Assembly: GCF_007164725.1 (NCBI RefSeq)
Contig: NZ_AP019697.1
Coordinates: 1,585,501 to 1,649,500, forward strand
Length of the DNA: 64,000 nt
Reading direction: 5' to 3'
From: Dialister hominis
GTDB taxonomy: Bacteria > Bacillota > Negativicutes > Veillonellales > Dialisteraceae
Below are positions 8,913 to 18,430 of this stretch, piece after piece. The notes under the pieces were generated by a model. The model was given only the letters and a program-made list of their open reading frames with translations, searched no databases and was not told the DNA's origin. Position 1 is the stretch's first letter. Each line of letters opens with the position of its first letter. The translations under genes were made by a program, and so were the position numbers.

Positions 8913-11900
8913 CCGCTGGACCCCGGCGCAGCAGGAAGCGCTGGATACAAGAAACAAGAATCTCCTGCTCTCAGCTGCTGCAGGAAGCGGCAAGACCGCA
9001 GTCCTCACCGAACGCATCACGCGCATCGCAGGCGACATGGAAAGCGGCATCGATATCAACGAGCTTCTCGTCCTCACTTTCACAAAGGCAGCCGCTGCTG
9101 AAATGAAGAGCCGCGTCTCGGCGTCTTTGACAAACAAGCTCCGCGAAGCGGATGCGGAGAACAATCTGCCCCTCATCCATCACTTAGAGCGCCAGCTCTC
9201 TCTCATGGGAAGCGCGCAGATTTCCACGCTCGACTCCTTCTTCCAGTCGCTTCTCCGCCAGTACTTCTACCTCCTCGATCTGGATCCCAAGACACAGATC
9301 ATGGCAGATGAAAACGAAGGATACCTGCTGAAGGAAGCCGTCCTTGCCGAAGTGCTGGAAAGATGGTACGAAGAAGCGGACCCGGATTTCCTCAAAACGG
9401 CCGACCTCTTTGCCAGCCGCTACCAGGACCGCGACCTGAAGGATACGATCCTGCGCATCCACAACTTCTCCTGCTCGATGCCATTCCCGATCGACTGGCT
9501 CAAGCATCTGCCCGATCCTTACAACATCCCCGATGGTACGAAGCTGGACGACATTCCCTGGAGCTATGATTTCCTTGCCTCGATCATTTCTACTTCGGAG
9601 AAGATCAGCGAATACTACCGGCGCGCTTTTGAAATCATGGATCAGAATGATGCAGCGCGTGCCGTCTACAGTGACCAGCTTTCGAATGAATACAGCTTCA
9701 TTTCCTCTCTCGCCGAAGTTTCTTCCTGGAAAGACCTCTATGATCTTCCCTCCTTTACCTTCGCCCGTCTCACAATCGCAACCGCCAAGGTGCTGAAGCC
9801 CTATAAAATGCTTGTCAAAGAGTTCAATGCCACTCCGGATGCCGAGACCATCAAGGCTCTCCGGAAGCAGGCTGCGGCTACGTATAATAAGTCGATAGCT
9901 CCCCTGATCGGGATTTCCGAAGACCAGTGGATCGGAGAGACGCGCAATATGGCTCCGATCGTGAAGGTGCTCTCTGACATTACCATCGACTTCACGCATT
10001 CTCTTTCGGAGAGGAAACGCCAGGAAGGCGTCATGGACTTCAATGATCTGGAGCACTATGTCTTAGACGTCCTCGTCGACAAGGATGATCCGGCATTCAC
10101 GCCTGAGACGGCCGCTGATTTCCCGTCGGAAGCCGCTCTTGCCATACGCTCACGTTACAAGGAAGTCATGATCGATGAGTACCAGGACACGAACGGCGTG
10201 CAGGAACTCATCACCTCCCTTCTCTCCAGCGGAGACAACCGCTTCATGGTCGGCGACATCAAGCAGAGCATTTACCGCTTCCGTCAGGCGGACCCGACGA
10301 TATTCCTCGGAAAGTACAATGACTTCAGCACGAATGAGGCTGCTACAGACCACAGGATCGACCTCAATAAGAATTTCCGAAGCGATGCGGCCATCCTTTC
10401 TTCCATCAATTTCATCTTCCGCCAGATCATGACGGAAAGAAATCTGGAGCTGAACTACGGGGCGGCGGAAGCGCTCTACCCGGGACGCCACGAGGAAGAG
10501 AGGCCTTCCGATTACTGCGGCGGCTCTGTCTCCATCGGCCTCATCGACAAGGATATCGAAGAGGCGCAGAATGATAATCCCAAGATCAAGGATATGGAAA
10601 ACATACGCCTCGAAGGCAGGCTGATTGCGGCGAAAATCCGCAGCCTCATCGACAGCAAGGCCAAGGTCATGAACGGCGACGGCACCTTCCGCCCCATCAC
10701 TTACAGTGATATCGTCATTCTTCTCCGCTCCGTGGCAGGAAAAGCCCCCATCCTTTTGAAGGTCATGGGAGAATACGGCATTCCTGCGATTTCCGACAGG
10801 GAAGACGATTACATCCAGAATCCGGAAGTCGAGACGCTCCTTGCGCTCCTCAAGATCATCGACAATCCGCTGCAGGACCTGGCGCTGACGGCTGTCCTGC
10901 GCTCTGTCTTCGTAGGCCTTGATGAAGAGGATCTTTCGCGCCTGCGACTTGCCCAGAAGGCTGCCGGTGCTGAGCATATCTGGCCTGTCCTTGGAAATGC
11001 GGATCATATCCTCAAACCGGGAGGAGCCGGCCTTGTTTCTTCCTTCCTTTCCCTCTACAAGGAATGGCGCCTGCAGGCTGTCAAGGACGGCGCAGCACCG
11101 CTCATCAGGAAGATCATCGCGGATACCGATTACCTCACTTACGTCTCCGGACTTTCCGGCGGCGAATTCAGGAAAGCACATGTCCTTGCCTTCTATCAGC
11201 TGGCTCTTTCGAGAGACAGCGGCGCCAGGAGCGGCCTCTACTCTTTCCTCACTGAGCTTTCGCGCCTGACGAAGGACGGACGTAATTTCCGCGCCAAGAC
11301 GCCTTCTGTCTCTGCCGCCGATGCTGTCCGCATCATGACGATCCACAGGAGCAAGGGGCTTGAATTCCCTGTCGTCTTCCTGGTCGATGCGGCAAAAGAA
11401 TTCAACCTCCGCGACACGAAGGCAACGGCCATCTGCCACAAGGACAGGGGAATCGGCATCCAGTACTATGACGAAGAGACCCATGCACGCTGGCCCAGCC
11501 TCTACTGGTATTCCGTCCGCTCCGCTTCCGAAAGGGAAAGCAAAGCCGAAGAAGCGCGCCTCCTCTACGTCGCCATGACGCGCGCAAGAGACAAGCTCTT
11601 CATTACAGCTACTTTGAAGGATACCATAAGATCCCTTGACCTCTGGATGGCCTCCCTGGCTGGCACGGAAACTGGCGAAGTCCGCCCGCTCCCGTCCTAT
11701 ATCACATCCGGTGCCGCTTCCTACCTTGACTGGATCATGCCGGCGGCGCTCCGTCATCGCTCATCCAAAGATGTATGGGACCGTCTCATGCGCATCCCCT
11801 CCTATGCTGACGATGCAGAAGGAGACCACTCTCTTTTCGATATTTCCATCACTCCGGAAACTTCGCTCCTCAGAGCGGATGAAACCGCGGATGCTGCAGA

Positions 11901-12813
11901 AACGGAAAAGCAGCTGATCGAGGTGGAAGAAACACCGGAGACGAATGCTGACCGCTTCCTTGCTTCCCTTCCTTCTGAGGTACCTGAAGATCTTTCCCGC
12001 CGCCTCACATGGAGCTACGACTTCCCGGGCGCTGCCAATACGCCGGGAAAACTGACAGCCACAGCCGCGGTCAAGCTTCGTGAAACGCTCGAAGCTTCGG
12101 AAAGCGATGAACCGCCGTATGCCTCTGAAGTCCTGGCACCGGACCTTCCTTCCCTTCCTGAAACGGAAGAGGGCGAAGAAAATGAGGAAACAGAAGGAAT
12201 GAAGGAAACGCTTCCTGCCGATTATGCAGAGCCGCCTTCTTTCCTCTCCGGAGGAAAACCAGGCTTTACAGGGACTTCCTTTGGTACACTCATGCATAAG
12301 GCGATGGAAATGATAGATTTCAAGACCGTCCCGGCAACAAGGGAAGCTTTAAGAAATGAAATCATGCGCCTTACGGAATCGGGCATCTTCACGAAGGATG
12401 AAGAGGAAGTCCTCCTTTCAGAAAGAAAGTACACAAATCCTGTCGCTTCTCTCATCACCTTCGCAGAAAGCCCTCTGGGCACTCTCATGAAAGAAGCAGA
12501 GACAGTCGGGAAGGAAATGCCTTTCTCGATCCTCCTTCCTGCGGATTCCTTCTATCCCGACTGCGAAAAGGGCGAGAAGATATTCCTGCAGGGGATCATG
12601 GACTGCCTCCTTGAAACGAAGGACGGCCTTACCGTCATCGATTACAAGACGGACCGCGTCATGACCGAAGAGGAACTTCGAGAGCATTACAAGATCCAGC
12701 TTCAGGTCTACGGAGAAGCCGCTGAAAAGCTCCTCGGAAAACCCGTCGTACGCCTTTCCCTCTGGGCCTTCCGCTTAGGAAAAGCCATCGACATACCGCT
12801 TCACAGGAATTAA
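8905..12813 (+). CDS. addA: ATP-dependent helicase/nuclease subunit A (AddA)
   Basis: A 1302-residue UvrD/Rep-type helicase with a C-terminal nuclease. Residues 1-31 carry the Q-motif (WTPAQQEAL) and Walker A (SAAAGSGKTAVL). Walker B is MIDEYQDTN, followed by VGDIKQSIYRFRQADP; motif V/VI elements include TIHRSKGLEFPVVF and LLYVAMTRARD. The RecB-type nuclease motif near the end is TVIDYKTDR. The start is taken at the ATG at 8905 because AAAGGAGG at 8891-8898 would touch the in-frame ATG at 8899. A long acidic linker (about residues 1070-1130, rich in E) precedes the nuclease domain. It works with AddB in RecA-dependent repair. Confidence 0.95.
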   Translation: MANRWTPAQQEALDTRNKNLLLSAAAGSGKTAVLTERITRIAGDMESGIDINELLVLTFTKAAAAEMKSRVSASLTNKLREADAENNLPLIHHLERQLSLMGSAQISTLDSFFQSLLRQYFYLLDLDPKTQIMADENEGYLLKEAVLAEVLERWYEEADPDFLKTADLFASRYQDRDLKDTILRIHNFSCSMPFPIDWLKHLPDPYNIPDGTKLDDIPWSYDFLASIISTSEKISEYYRRAFEIMDQNDAARAVYSDQLSNEYSFISSLAEVSSWKDLYDLPSFTFARLTIATAKVLKPYKMLVKEFNATPDAETIKALRKQAAATYNKSIAPLIGISEDQWIGETRNMAPIVKVLSDITIDFTHSLSERKRQEGVMDFNDLEHYVLDVLVDKDDPAFTPETAADFPSEAALAIRSRYKEVMIDEYQDTNGVQELITSLLSSGDNRFMVGDIKQSIYRFRQADPTIFLGKYNDFSTNEAATDHRIDLNKNFRSDAAILSSINFIFRQIMTERNLELNYGAAEALYPGRHEEERPSDYCGGSVSIGLIDKDIEEAQNDNPKIKDMENIRLEGRLIAAKIRSLIDSKAKVMNGDGTFRPITYSDIVILLRSVAGKAPILLKVMGEYGIPAISDREDDYIQNPEVETLLALLKIIDNPLQDLALTAVLRSVFVGLDEEDLSRLRLAQKAAGAEHIWPVLGNADHILKPGGAGLVSSFLSLYKEWRLQAVKDGAAPLIRKIIADTDYLTYVSGLSGGEFRKAHVLAFYQLALSRDSGARSGLYSFLTELSRLTKDGRNFRAKTPSVSAADAVRIMTIHRSKGLEFPVVFLVDAAKEFNLRDTKATAICHKDRGIGIQYYDEETHARWPSLYWYSVRSASERESKAEEARLLYVAMTRARDKLFITATLKDTIRSLDLWMASLAGTETGEVRPLPSYITSGAASYLDWIMPAALRHRSSKDVWDRLMRIPSYADDAEGDHSLFDISITPETSLLRADETADAAETEKQLIEVEETPETNADRFLASLPSEVPEDLSRRLTWSYDFPGAANTPGKLTATAAVKLRETLEASESDEPPYASEVLAPDLPSLPETEEGEENEETEGMKETLPADYAEPPSFLSGGKPGFTGTSFGTLMHKAMEMIDFKTVPATREALRNEIMRLTESGIFTKDEEEVLLSERKYTNPVASLITFAESPLGTLMKEAETVGKEMPFSILLPADSFYPDCEKGEKIFLQGIMDCLLETKDGLTVIDYKTDRVMTEEELREHYKIQLQVYGEAAEKLLGKPVVRLSLWAFRLGKAIDIPLHRN

Positions 12814-12820
12814 AGCAATC

Positions 12821-12858
12821 AAAAAGGATGTGAACCATTTGGAACACATCCTTTTTTG
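12821..12858. terminator. Bidirectional Rho-independent terminator
   Basis: The stem AAAAAGGATGTG...CACATCCTTTTT lies between the addA stop and the convergent binding-protein gene. T-runs occur on both strands. Confidence 0.85.
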
Positions 12859-12874
12859 TTGGCTTGTTTTAATA

Positions 12875-13699
12875 TTACTTGATTCCCAGTGCTTCTTCTG
12901 CTGTGGAAGGCATATCCGGAGCCGGTGTATTGAACCATTTTTCATGGAGCTTGTTCAGCGTGCCGTCTTTCTTGAGCTTGGCGATGGCAGCATTGACTTC
13001 CTGCTGCAGTTCCTTATTGTCCTTGTTGAAGCCGAAGGCAAAGTACTGGACTTTGGAATCCGGAACATCGACGACGCGGAATGCGCCCTTGCCATCGGTA
13101 GCTACGAAGTAATCGGCAGCCGGTTTATCCAGGATGCCTGCATTAGCGCCGCCGGCCTTGAGTTCCATGACGATATCGCTGGAATGATCGAAGTTTCTTG
13201 TATTCATGCCTTTTTCAGCCGCATAGTAAGCAGCGGTCGTTCCGACCTGGACAGCAACTTCCTTTTCCTTCAGGAGGTCTTCGACACTGTGGATGTCACT
13301 ATCTGCCTTGGTTACGATAGCAAGTTTTGTCGCATAGAAAGGAGCGGCGAAGAGGATCTTGTCTGCTCTTTCCTTCGTTGCTGTCATGCCGGATGCCGTC
13401 ATGTCCACTTCCTTGGACTGCAGAGCCGGGATCAGGCCGTCAAATGCCACGTTCTTGAATTCGACTTTCCTGTTCATGTCCTGAGCAACAGCACGGACGA
13501 CGTCGATTTCATATCCTGTATAATCCTTGCCGTCCTTGGATTTGAATTCAAACGGCACGTATGTTGCGTTCGTTGCTACCTTCAGCGGTTTCAGACCTTC
13601 CGATGATGCCGCTTTCTTTTCACCGCCGCATCCGGCCATGATGCCGGCTGCCATAGCGAGAGAAGCTGCGAGAATGATACCCTTTTTCCAGTTTTTCAT
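12875..13699 (-). CDS. Amino-acid ABC transporter substrate-binding lipoprotein
   Basis: A 274-residue periplasmic-binding-protein type II (SBP_bac_3) protein. A lipoprotein signal peptide is clear: basic start MKNWKKG, hydrophobic core, and lipobox IMAGC with the lipidated cysteine near residue 23. Downstream motifs typical of polar amino-acid binders are YTGYEIDVVRAVAQDMN and LIPALQSKEVDM. The ATG at 13699 is preferred over the GTG at 13708 because GGGGTG lies six bases upstream of the ATG. It would deliver polar amino acids such as Gln, Glu, Arg or Cys to an ABC permease, but no permease or ATPase gene is next to it. The ligand is not predictable by eye. Confidence 0.88.
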   Translation of the reverse strand: MKNWKKGIILAASLAMAAGIMAGCGGEKKAASSEGLKPLKVATNATYVPFEFKSKDGKDYTGYEIDVVRAVAQDMNRKVEFKNVAFDGLIPALQSKEVDMTASGMTATKERADKILFAAPFYATKLAIVTKADSDIHSVEDLLKEKEVAVQVGTTAAYYAAEKGMNTRNFDHSSDIVMELKAGGANAGILDKPAADYFVATDGKGAFRVVDVPDSKVQYFAFGFNKDNKELQQEVNAAIAKLKKDGTLNKLHEKWFNTPAPDMPSTAEEALGIK

Positions 13700-13738
13700 A
13701 TTTTGCACCCCATTGCATACTACATAAATTTAATACCT

Positions 13739-13767
13739 ATTATACAGTCATATACTGCATATGTCCA
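13739..13767 (-). promoter_or_regulatory. Promoter of the binding-protein gene
   Basis: Read on the minus strand, -35 TGGACA (13762-13767) and -10 TATAAT (13739-13744) are spaced by 17 bp. Confidence 0.7.
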
Positions 13768-13818
13768 TAGTTTTATTAATATATATGCATAAATATTATA
13801 AATTTTCATCTTTGCACT

Positions 13819-13864
13819 AAAAAAGACTGCGGAAGATGAATGATCATTTCCACAGTCCTTTTTA
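13819..13864 (-). terminator. Terminator after the MFS symporter gene
   Basis: An imperfect stem (AAAAGACTGCGGAA with TTCCACAGTCCTTTT) lies immediately behind the MFS stop codon. It has a T-run on the minus strand. Confidence 0.65.
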
Positions 13865-13867
13865 AAA

Positions 13868-15175
13868 TTAACGGATGATGGTGCCTTTGGTGTCCTTGAC
13901 GAAGAAGAGGACATTGACAGCAGCCGCAAGATATACGGCGGAGAGCAGGACGAAAGCGGTATTGAAGCCGTTTGTCTGTGCAATCGTACCGATGATGACC
14001 GGAGCGAAGCCGCCTACGGCGCGTCCGGTATTGAAGATGAAGTTCTGCGCAGTGGATCTGGCGTCGGTCGTGTAGTTCTCAGAGAGAAGCGTGCCGTAGC
14101 CTGCCATCATGCCGTTGCAGAAGAAGCCGAGGAATGCGCCGCCGAAGAGGAGCGCAATCGGCGTGCCGAGATTGACGTAGATATACACCATGGCAGCAGC
14201 GCATACGTAGAAAAGAAGGTACGGCTTCTTGCGTCCGAGACGGTCGCAGAGCCAGCCGAATACGAAGATGCCTGCAATCATGCCGATGACAGTGACGATC
14301 ATCCAGCCGGACATGGACTTGGTGGTCAGGCCGTGTTCCTTCAGAAGGATCATCGGGAGCCATACCATGATGCCGTAGTAGCCGAAGTTCTGTACGCTTG
14401 TCATGATGGTGAGCGCTATTGTCGTGATGGTCGTCTTCTTGTCAGCGAAGAGGTGCGCAAGCGGGAATTTCTTTGCTTCTGTCAGCTGTTCTTCTTCTTC
14501 AGCCGTCAGCTTCTCGCCTGCATCTTTTCTTGCCTGAAGCGCTTTCTTCATTTCCTTGCGCTTGACCCACATCGGCGGTTCTTTGATGCCGTGACGGGCC
14601 CATGCGGCAAGGAGTGCCGGAAGGACGCCTACGAGGAAGAGTCCTCTCCAGCCGTAGTCAGGAAGGACGACAGCAGCAAGGATAGCCGCAAGAACGGCGC
14701 CTGCCTGCCAGCCCATCGCTACGCCGGCTGTGGCTCTGGCGCGCTTGGCGCCCGGCCATGTTTCTGATACGAGGGTCATGCCAATGCCATATTCACCGCC
14801 AAGGCCGAGCCCTGCCAGGAAACGCAGGATGTCCAGATGGACTGCATTGTCCGCAAAGGCGCATGCGCCCGTGAATATGGAGAAAATAATGATGGTGAGG
14901 GAGAAGGTGTGCACCCTGCCCCACCAGTCGGCAAAAATGCCGAAGATGTATCCGCCGAGGACCGTGCCTATCAGCGTATACGTGGCAATCATGCCGCCTT
15001 CGCCAAGCGTCAGGCCGAATTCACTGACGATAGCCGCCATCGCAAAAGAAAGAATCAGAACGTCGAGCCCGTCCATGGCGTAACCGATGATCGAGGCCCA
15101 CATGATTTTCCAACGCTCTTTGCGAGTGACTCCTGTTTCCTCAAATTCCAATTCTTCAATTGTTTTCTGCGACAT
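13868..15175 (-). CDS. MFS transporter, metabolite:H+ symporter type
   Basis: A 435-residue protein with twelve predicted membrane segments and the N-terminal signature GYAMDGLDVLILSFAM seen in aromatic-acid and sialic-acid symporters (AAHS/SHS families). The TM2-3 loop is FGIFADWWGRVHTF, and the central loop (about residues 190-225) is highly charged. The start is the ATG at 15175, with AGGGGGG upstream; a GTG seven codons earlier would overlap that ribosome-binding site. Members import aromatic acids, niacin-like compounds, sialate or short carboxylates, so the substrate is undecided. It is a single-gene unit with its own terminator. Confidence 0.85.
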   Translation of the reverse strand: MSQKTIEELEFEETGVTRKERWKIMWASIIGYAMDGLDVLILSFAMAAIVSEFGLTLGEGGMIATYTLIGTVLGGYIFGIFADWWGRVHTFSLTIIIFSIFTGACAFADNAVHLDILRFLAGLGLGGEYGIGMTLVSETWPGAKRARATAGVAMGWQAGAVLAAILAAVVLPDYGWRGLFLVGVLPALLAAWARHGIKEPPMWVKRKEMKKALQARKDAGEKLTAEEEEQLTEAKKFPLAHLFADKKTTITTIALTIMTSVQNFGYYGIMVWLPMILLKEHGLTTKSMSGWMIVTVIGMIAGIFVFGWLCDRLGRKKPYLLFYVCAAAMVYIYVNLGTPIALLFGGAFLGFFCNGMMAGYGTLLSENYTTDARSTAQNFIFNTGRAVGGFAPVIIGTIAQTNGFNTAFVLLSAVYLAAAVNVLFFVKDTKGTIIR

Positions 15176-15274
15176 AGTACCCCCCCTGGTGTACAACTAA
15201 GAATCCGTAAGCCGAATTCTGCACAAATTGTCTTATTTTACAACAACTTTACTGATTTGCAAAGGGGAAAAATA

Positions 15275-15304
15275 AAAAAGGCCGAAGATTTTTCCCGGCC
15301 TTAA
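15275..15304 (-). terminator. Terminator after the YitT-family gene
   Basis: AAGGCCG and CGGCCTT form a stem with a T-rich tract on the minus strand, 18 bp beyond the stop codon. Confidence 0.75.
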
Positions 15305-15321
15305 TTTTCTTTATTTCTTGT

Positions 15322-16188
15322 TCATTTTTGTACTTTCTTGCCGACAAGCCCGCCTTCGACTTCCTGCACGTCGAATACGGTGATGAAAGCGGAGGGATCG
15401 ATGTCGCGGACGACCTGCTTGAGTTTCGTGACTTCCAGTCTGGAAATGACGCAGTAGAGGACATCCTTGTCATCTTTCAGGAATCCGCCCTGCCCGTGGA
15501 GGCGTGTCACGGCGCGGTGCATGTCATGGACGATGGCATCGCTGACGTCGTCATAGCATGTCGTGATGATGAAGATGCCCTTGGAGGAATCAAGCCCTGT
15601 CGAGACGGCATCAATCATGCGCGAGCAGATGAAGTACGCGATGAGGGAATACATGGCGCTGTTCCAGCTGAAGACGAAGCCCGCGGCGCCCAGGATGAAG
15701 AAGTTGAAAAACATGACGATTTCGCCGACAGAAAACGACGACCGGCTGCCCATCCAGATCGCCACGATTTCCGTGCCATCCGTCGACCCCCCGTTCTTGA
15801 TGACGATGCCTACGCCGAGTCCTATGATAATCCCGCCAAAAATTGTCGACAGGAAGGGATCGTTTGTCGCCGGCATCATTTTCTCAAGCCTGGACGAGCA
15901 GAGGGAAAGGACGATGATGGCAAACATGGATGATGCCGCCAGTCTCGGCCCTAAGCTCTTATAGCCCATGTAGAAGAAGGGAACATTCAAAAGGACAATG
16001 AGCACGCTGAAAGGGATCCCCGTCAGCGCCTGGATCAGAAGAGAAATACCTGTCACGCCGCCGTCGATGACGTGGTTCGGGATCAGGAACAGGTTCAGCC
16101 CTGCAGAATAAATCGCAGCGCCGATTGTAAGACCTATGGCACGCCGGATCTGGCGTACTTTATCTATTCTTCTAAGTGCGTCTGTCAT
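15322..16188 (-). CDS. YitT family membrane protein (DUF161 + DUF2179)
   Basis: A 288-residue protein. The N-terminal part has five or six membrane segments with the family motifs HVIDGGVTGISLL and GGSTDGTEIVAIW. The C-terminal cytosolic DUF2179 domain runs from about residue 205 (KGIFIITTCYDDVSDAI) to the end. The start at 16188 is chosen because AGGAGGAAGC precedes it; an upstream in-frame extension would run into the tRNA gene. Family members are common in Firmicutes and are of uncertain function; roles in transport have been proposed. Transcription from the strong upstream tRNA promoter would be blocked by the tRNA terminator, so a separate promoter is expected. Confidence 0.88.
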   Translation of the reverse strand: MTDALRRIDKVRQIRRAIGLTIGAAIYSAGLNLFLIPNHVIDGGVTGISLLIQALTGIPFSVLIVLLNVPFFYMGYKSLGPRLAASSMFAIIVLSLCSSRLEKMMPATNDPFLSTIFGGIIIGLGVGIVIKNGGSTDGTEIVAIWMGSRSSFSVGEIVMFFNFFILGAAGFVFSWNSAMYSLIAYFICSRMIDAVSTGLDSSKGIFIITTCYDDVSDAIVHDMHRAVTRLHGQGGFLKDDKDVLYCVISRLEVTKLKQVVRDIDPSAFITVFDVQEVEGGLVGKKVQK

Positions 16189-16203
16189 GCTTCCTCCTGA
16201 AAA

Positions 16204-16227
16204 TAAAAAACCGCGGCTTGGCCGCGG
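16204..16227 (-). terminator. Terminator of the tRNA-Ser gene
   Basis: A perfect 7-bp stem, CCGCGGC/GCCGCGG, with a three-base loop is followed on the minus strand by six T residues. It starts 12 bp after the tRNA CCA end. Confidence 0.85.
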
Positions 16228-16238
16228 GTCATATGCTG

Positions 16239-16328
16239 TGGCGGAAGGGATGGGATTCGAACCCATGAACCTCTCACGAAGTTAACGGTTTTCAAGACCG
16301 CCTCCTTCAACCGCTCGGACACCCTTCC
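16239..16328 (-). tRNA. tRNA-Ser (anticodon UGA), CCA encoded
   Basis: On the minus strand the acceptor strands are GGAAGGG and CCCTTCC, with discriminator G and encoded CCA (90 nt including CCA). The anticodon loop is CTTGAAA with UGA; the long variable arm (AACTTCGTGAGAGGTT region) is of the serine class; the T-loop is GGTTCGAATCC. The gene has a consensus promoter and its own terminator. Confidence 0.96.
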
Positions 16329-16338
16329 ATATCTTACT

Positions 16339-16367
16339 ATTATATTTTACATTCCTGAATCTGTCAA
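16339..16367 (-). promoter_or_regulatory. Consensus promoter of tRNA-Ser
   Basis: On the minus strand, TTGACA (16362-16367) and TATAAT (16339-16344) are 17 bp apart, both perfect consensus boxes. The -10 ends 10 bp before the mature tRNA 5' end. Confidence 0.9.
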
Positions 16368-16390
16368 ATGATTCAGGGAAATCCCCTCTT

Positions 16391-16420
16391 TTGTCAGCGA
16401 GATGACATAAAGAGTATAAT
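16391..16420 (+). promoter_or_regulatory. Promoter of the moxR operon
   Basis: TTGTCA (16391-16396) and TATAAT (16415-16420) have an 18-bp spacer. The start codon of moxR lies 54 bp downstream. Confidence 0.6.
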
Positions 16421-16474
16421 AAATAAAATAGCATAATAATCAATATTATACTAAAAAAATACAGTGAGGTTCTT

Positions 16475-17416
16475 ATGGATACAAAACAGAAGATTGATGA
16501 AATCCTTTCCGAGACGGGGAAGGCTGTCCTGGGCAAACAGGAAGTCCTATCCCGCATTTTGACTGCCATCCTGGCAGGGGGCCATATCCTGATCGATGAC
16601 ATTCCGGGCGTCGGCAAGACGACGATCGCTGTCGCCTTCACGCACGCCCTGGGGCTCGATTACAAAAGGATGCAGTTCACCCCGGACGTCCTTCCTTCGG
16701 ATATCACGGGCTTTTCCATGTACGACAAGAATTCCGGCGAGTTCCGCTACATGCCGGGCAGCGCCATGACGAATCTTTTCCTTGCCGATGAAATCAACCG
16801 TGCATCGCCGAAGACGCAGTCCGCGCTCTTGGAAGTCATGCAGGAAGGAAAGCTTTCCGTCGACGGCAAGACCTACCCCGTCCCGCAGCCCTTCATCGTC
16901 ATGGCAACGCAGAACCCCTACGGCTCTTCTGGCACGCAGGAGCTCCCTGATTCCCAGACAGACCGCTTCATGATCCGCATCACGGTCGGCTATCTGTCTG
17001 CGAAGGATGAAATCGCCATCCTGAAGCATGAGAACATGGTCGCCGCTTCTGAAGTGGAAGCCATCGTTTCTGCAAAAGAGCTGATGGAAATGAGAAAAGA
17101 AGCAGCCGCTATCCACGTCGAAGACTCGATTTACGGCTACATGGTCAATATCGCAAACGCCTCCCGCACACATGCCGACGTCAGCCTTGGCATTTCGCCC
17201 CGCGGCACGATGGCGCTTTCTTCCATGTCCAAGGCGCACGCGCTGATGGAAGGAAGAGACTACGTCATTCCTGACGACGTCCTCTCGGTCGCTCCCTACA
17301 CGCTGACGCACCGCCTGACGCTGACGGGCGACGCCCGCTTTGCCGGAAAGACGCCTGGCTCGGTCCTGGCTTCCATCCTTTCCTCCGTGCCGCGCCCCTC
17401 TCTGAAGGAGGACTAA
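16475..17416 (+). CDS. MoxR-family AAA+ ATPase
   Basis: A 313-residue ATPase of normal MoxR length. Walker A is DDIPGVGKTTIAVAF (about residues 38-52). Walker B and sensor segments include LFLADEINRASPKTQSALLE and FIVMATQNPYGSSGTQELPD, followed by DRFMIRI. The C-terminal lid contains GISPRGTMAL. MoxR ATPases act as chaperones that insert cofactors or activate partner proteins, usually with a DUF58 protein. Here the DUF58 gene begins directly at the next base after the stop codon and a transglutaminase gene follows, the standard three-gene arrangement. Confidence 0.93.
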   Translation: MDTKQKIDEILSETGKAVLGKQEVLSRILTAILAGGHILIDDIPGVGKTTIAVAFTHALGLDYKRMQFTPDVLPSDITGFSMYDKNSGEFRYMPGSAMTNLFLADEINRASPKTQSALLEVMQEGKLSVDGKTYPVPQPFIVMATQNPYGSSGTQELPDSQTDRFMIRITVGYLSAKDEIAILKHENMVAASEVEAIVSAKELMEMRKEAAAIHVEDSIYGYMVNIANASRTHADVSLGISPRGTMALSSMSKAHALMEGRDYVIPDDVLSVAPYTLTHRLTLTGDARFAGKTPGSVLASILSSVPRPSLKED

Positions 17417-18430
17417 ATGAGGCGCTTCCTTTATATTTTCATCTGCATCGCGGCGATCTTTGTCATGACGATCTATGACCTGTATGCAGCCTTTCTCATG
17501 GCCGTCATGCTCATCCTTGCGCCCCTGCTTTCAATCCTTCCGATGTACTGGATCAGGAAACGGCTGAGACTTTCTATCAAAGTACCGGCCCGGCTCCTTC
17601 GCGGCCACCTGGCCGAAGCACAGCTGACACTTGAAGGCCCGTTCCTTTCCCTCCTTTCATCGCCGGAAGCACTCCTTGGTGCGGAAACGTCCGATGAGAC
17701 AGTCTCCTTTGACGGCGGCATCCGTTTCATCTTCCGCCGCACGGCTTCCCACTGCGGACGCTTCGACATGGGCGAGGCGCATATCCGCTGGACCGATCCC
17801 TTCGGTTTCCATACATTTACCCTCAATGCGGGAAATGTATCCATCATCGTCCTTCCGCTCAAGATGGGTGAATACAAGGCAACGATGAAGACGCTCCGCC
17901 TCATTGCAGGAAGCGATGAACCGGAACGTTTCGGTGCCACGCTGTACAAGCCGGGCGACAATCCGCACCTGATCAACTGGAAGGTGACCGCCAGAACAGA
18001 CGATGTCTATGTGCGTGACATGTATCCCGCCGAAGGCACGAACCTGGTCCTTGCCGCTGACTATGCCAGAAAACCGGATGAACGCGACCTCCTGTGCGAC
18101 GCACTCTATTCCGCCGGCCTTGCCCTCTGCGCATCCCGCATGAATTTCCTCTTCGCATGGAATGCAGGCACAGGCTCGGTCATCACACAGATGATCAGAA
18201 ATCAGGAAGACTGGTCCGATGCCATCGCCTCCTTCCTGGCAGGCGCCAGGAAAGACGCTCTGAAAGCAGGCGGCCTTTCTCCTTACGTCCCGATTCTCTA
18301 TATGACAGATAATCCGGCGCCTTCCGTTTCCCCGTCCCTCCACCCGGTCATCTGGTGCACCAGGGATTCCAGGGAAGCGCAGCTTTCCGGAAAAGACGCG
18401 ATCATGCGCGCGATGGGAGGCGGAACATGA
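17417..18430 (+). CDS. DUF58 domain-containing protein
   Basis: A 337-residue protein. Two hydrophobic segments lie in residues 1-45, followed by an Ig-like beta region and the DUF58 signature YKPGDNPHLINWKVTAR (about residue 176). The domain is related to von Willebrand A folds and is the usual partner of MoxR ATPases. The start codon follows the moxR stop with no gap, and GGAGG of the moxR tail is its ribosome-binding site. Its own stop overlaps the next start in ATGA. The function of the MoxR/DUF58/transglutaminase set is still poorly defined. Confidence 0.88.
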   Translation: MRRFLYIFICIAAIFVMTIYDLYAAFLMAVMLILAPLLSILPMYWIRKRLRLSIKVPARLLRGHLAEAQLTLEGPFLSLLSSPEALLGAETSDETVSFDGGIRFIFRRTASHCGRFDMGEAHIRWTDPFGFHTFTLNAGNVSIIVLPLKMGEYKATMKTLRLIAGSDEPERFGATLYKPGDNPHLINWKVTARTDDVYVRDMYPAEGTNLVLAADYARKPDERDLLCDALYSAGLALCASRMNFLFAWNAGTGSVITQMIRNQEDWSDAIASFLAGARKDALKAGGLSPYVPILYMTDNPAPSVSPSLHPVIWCTRDSREAQLSGKDAIMRAMGGGT

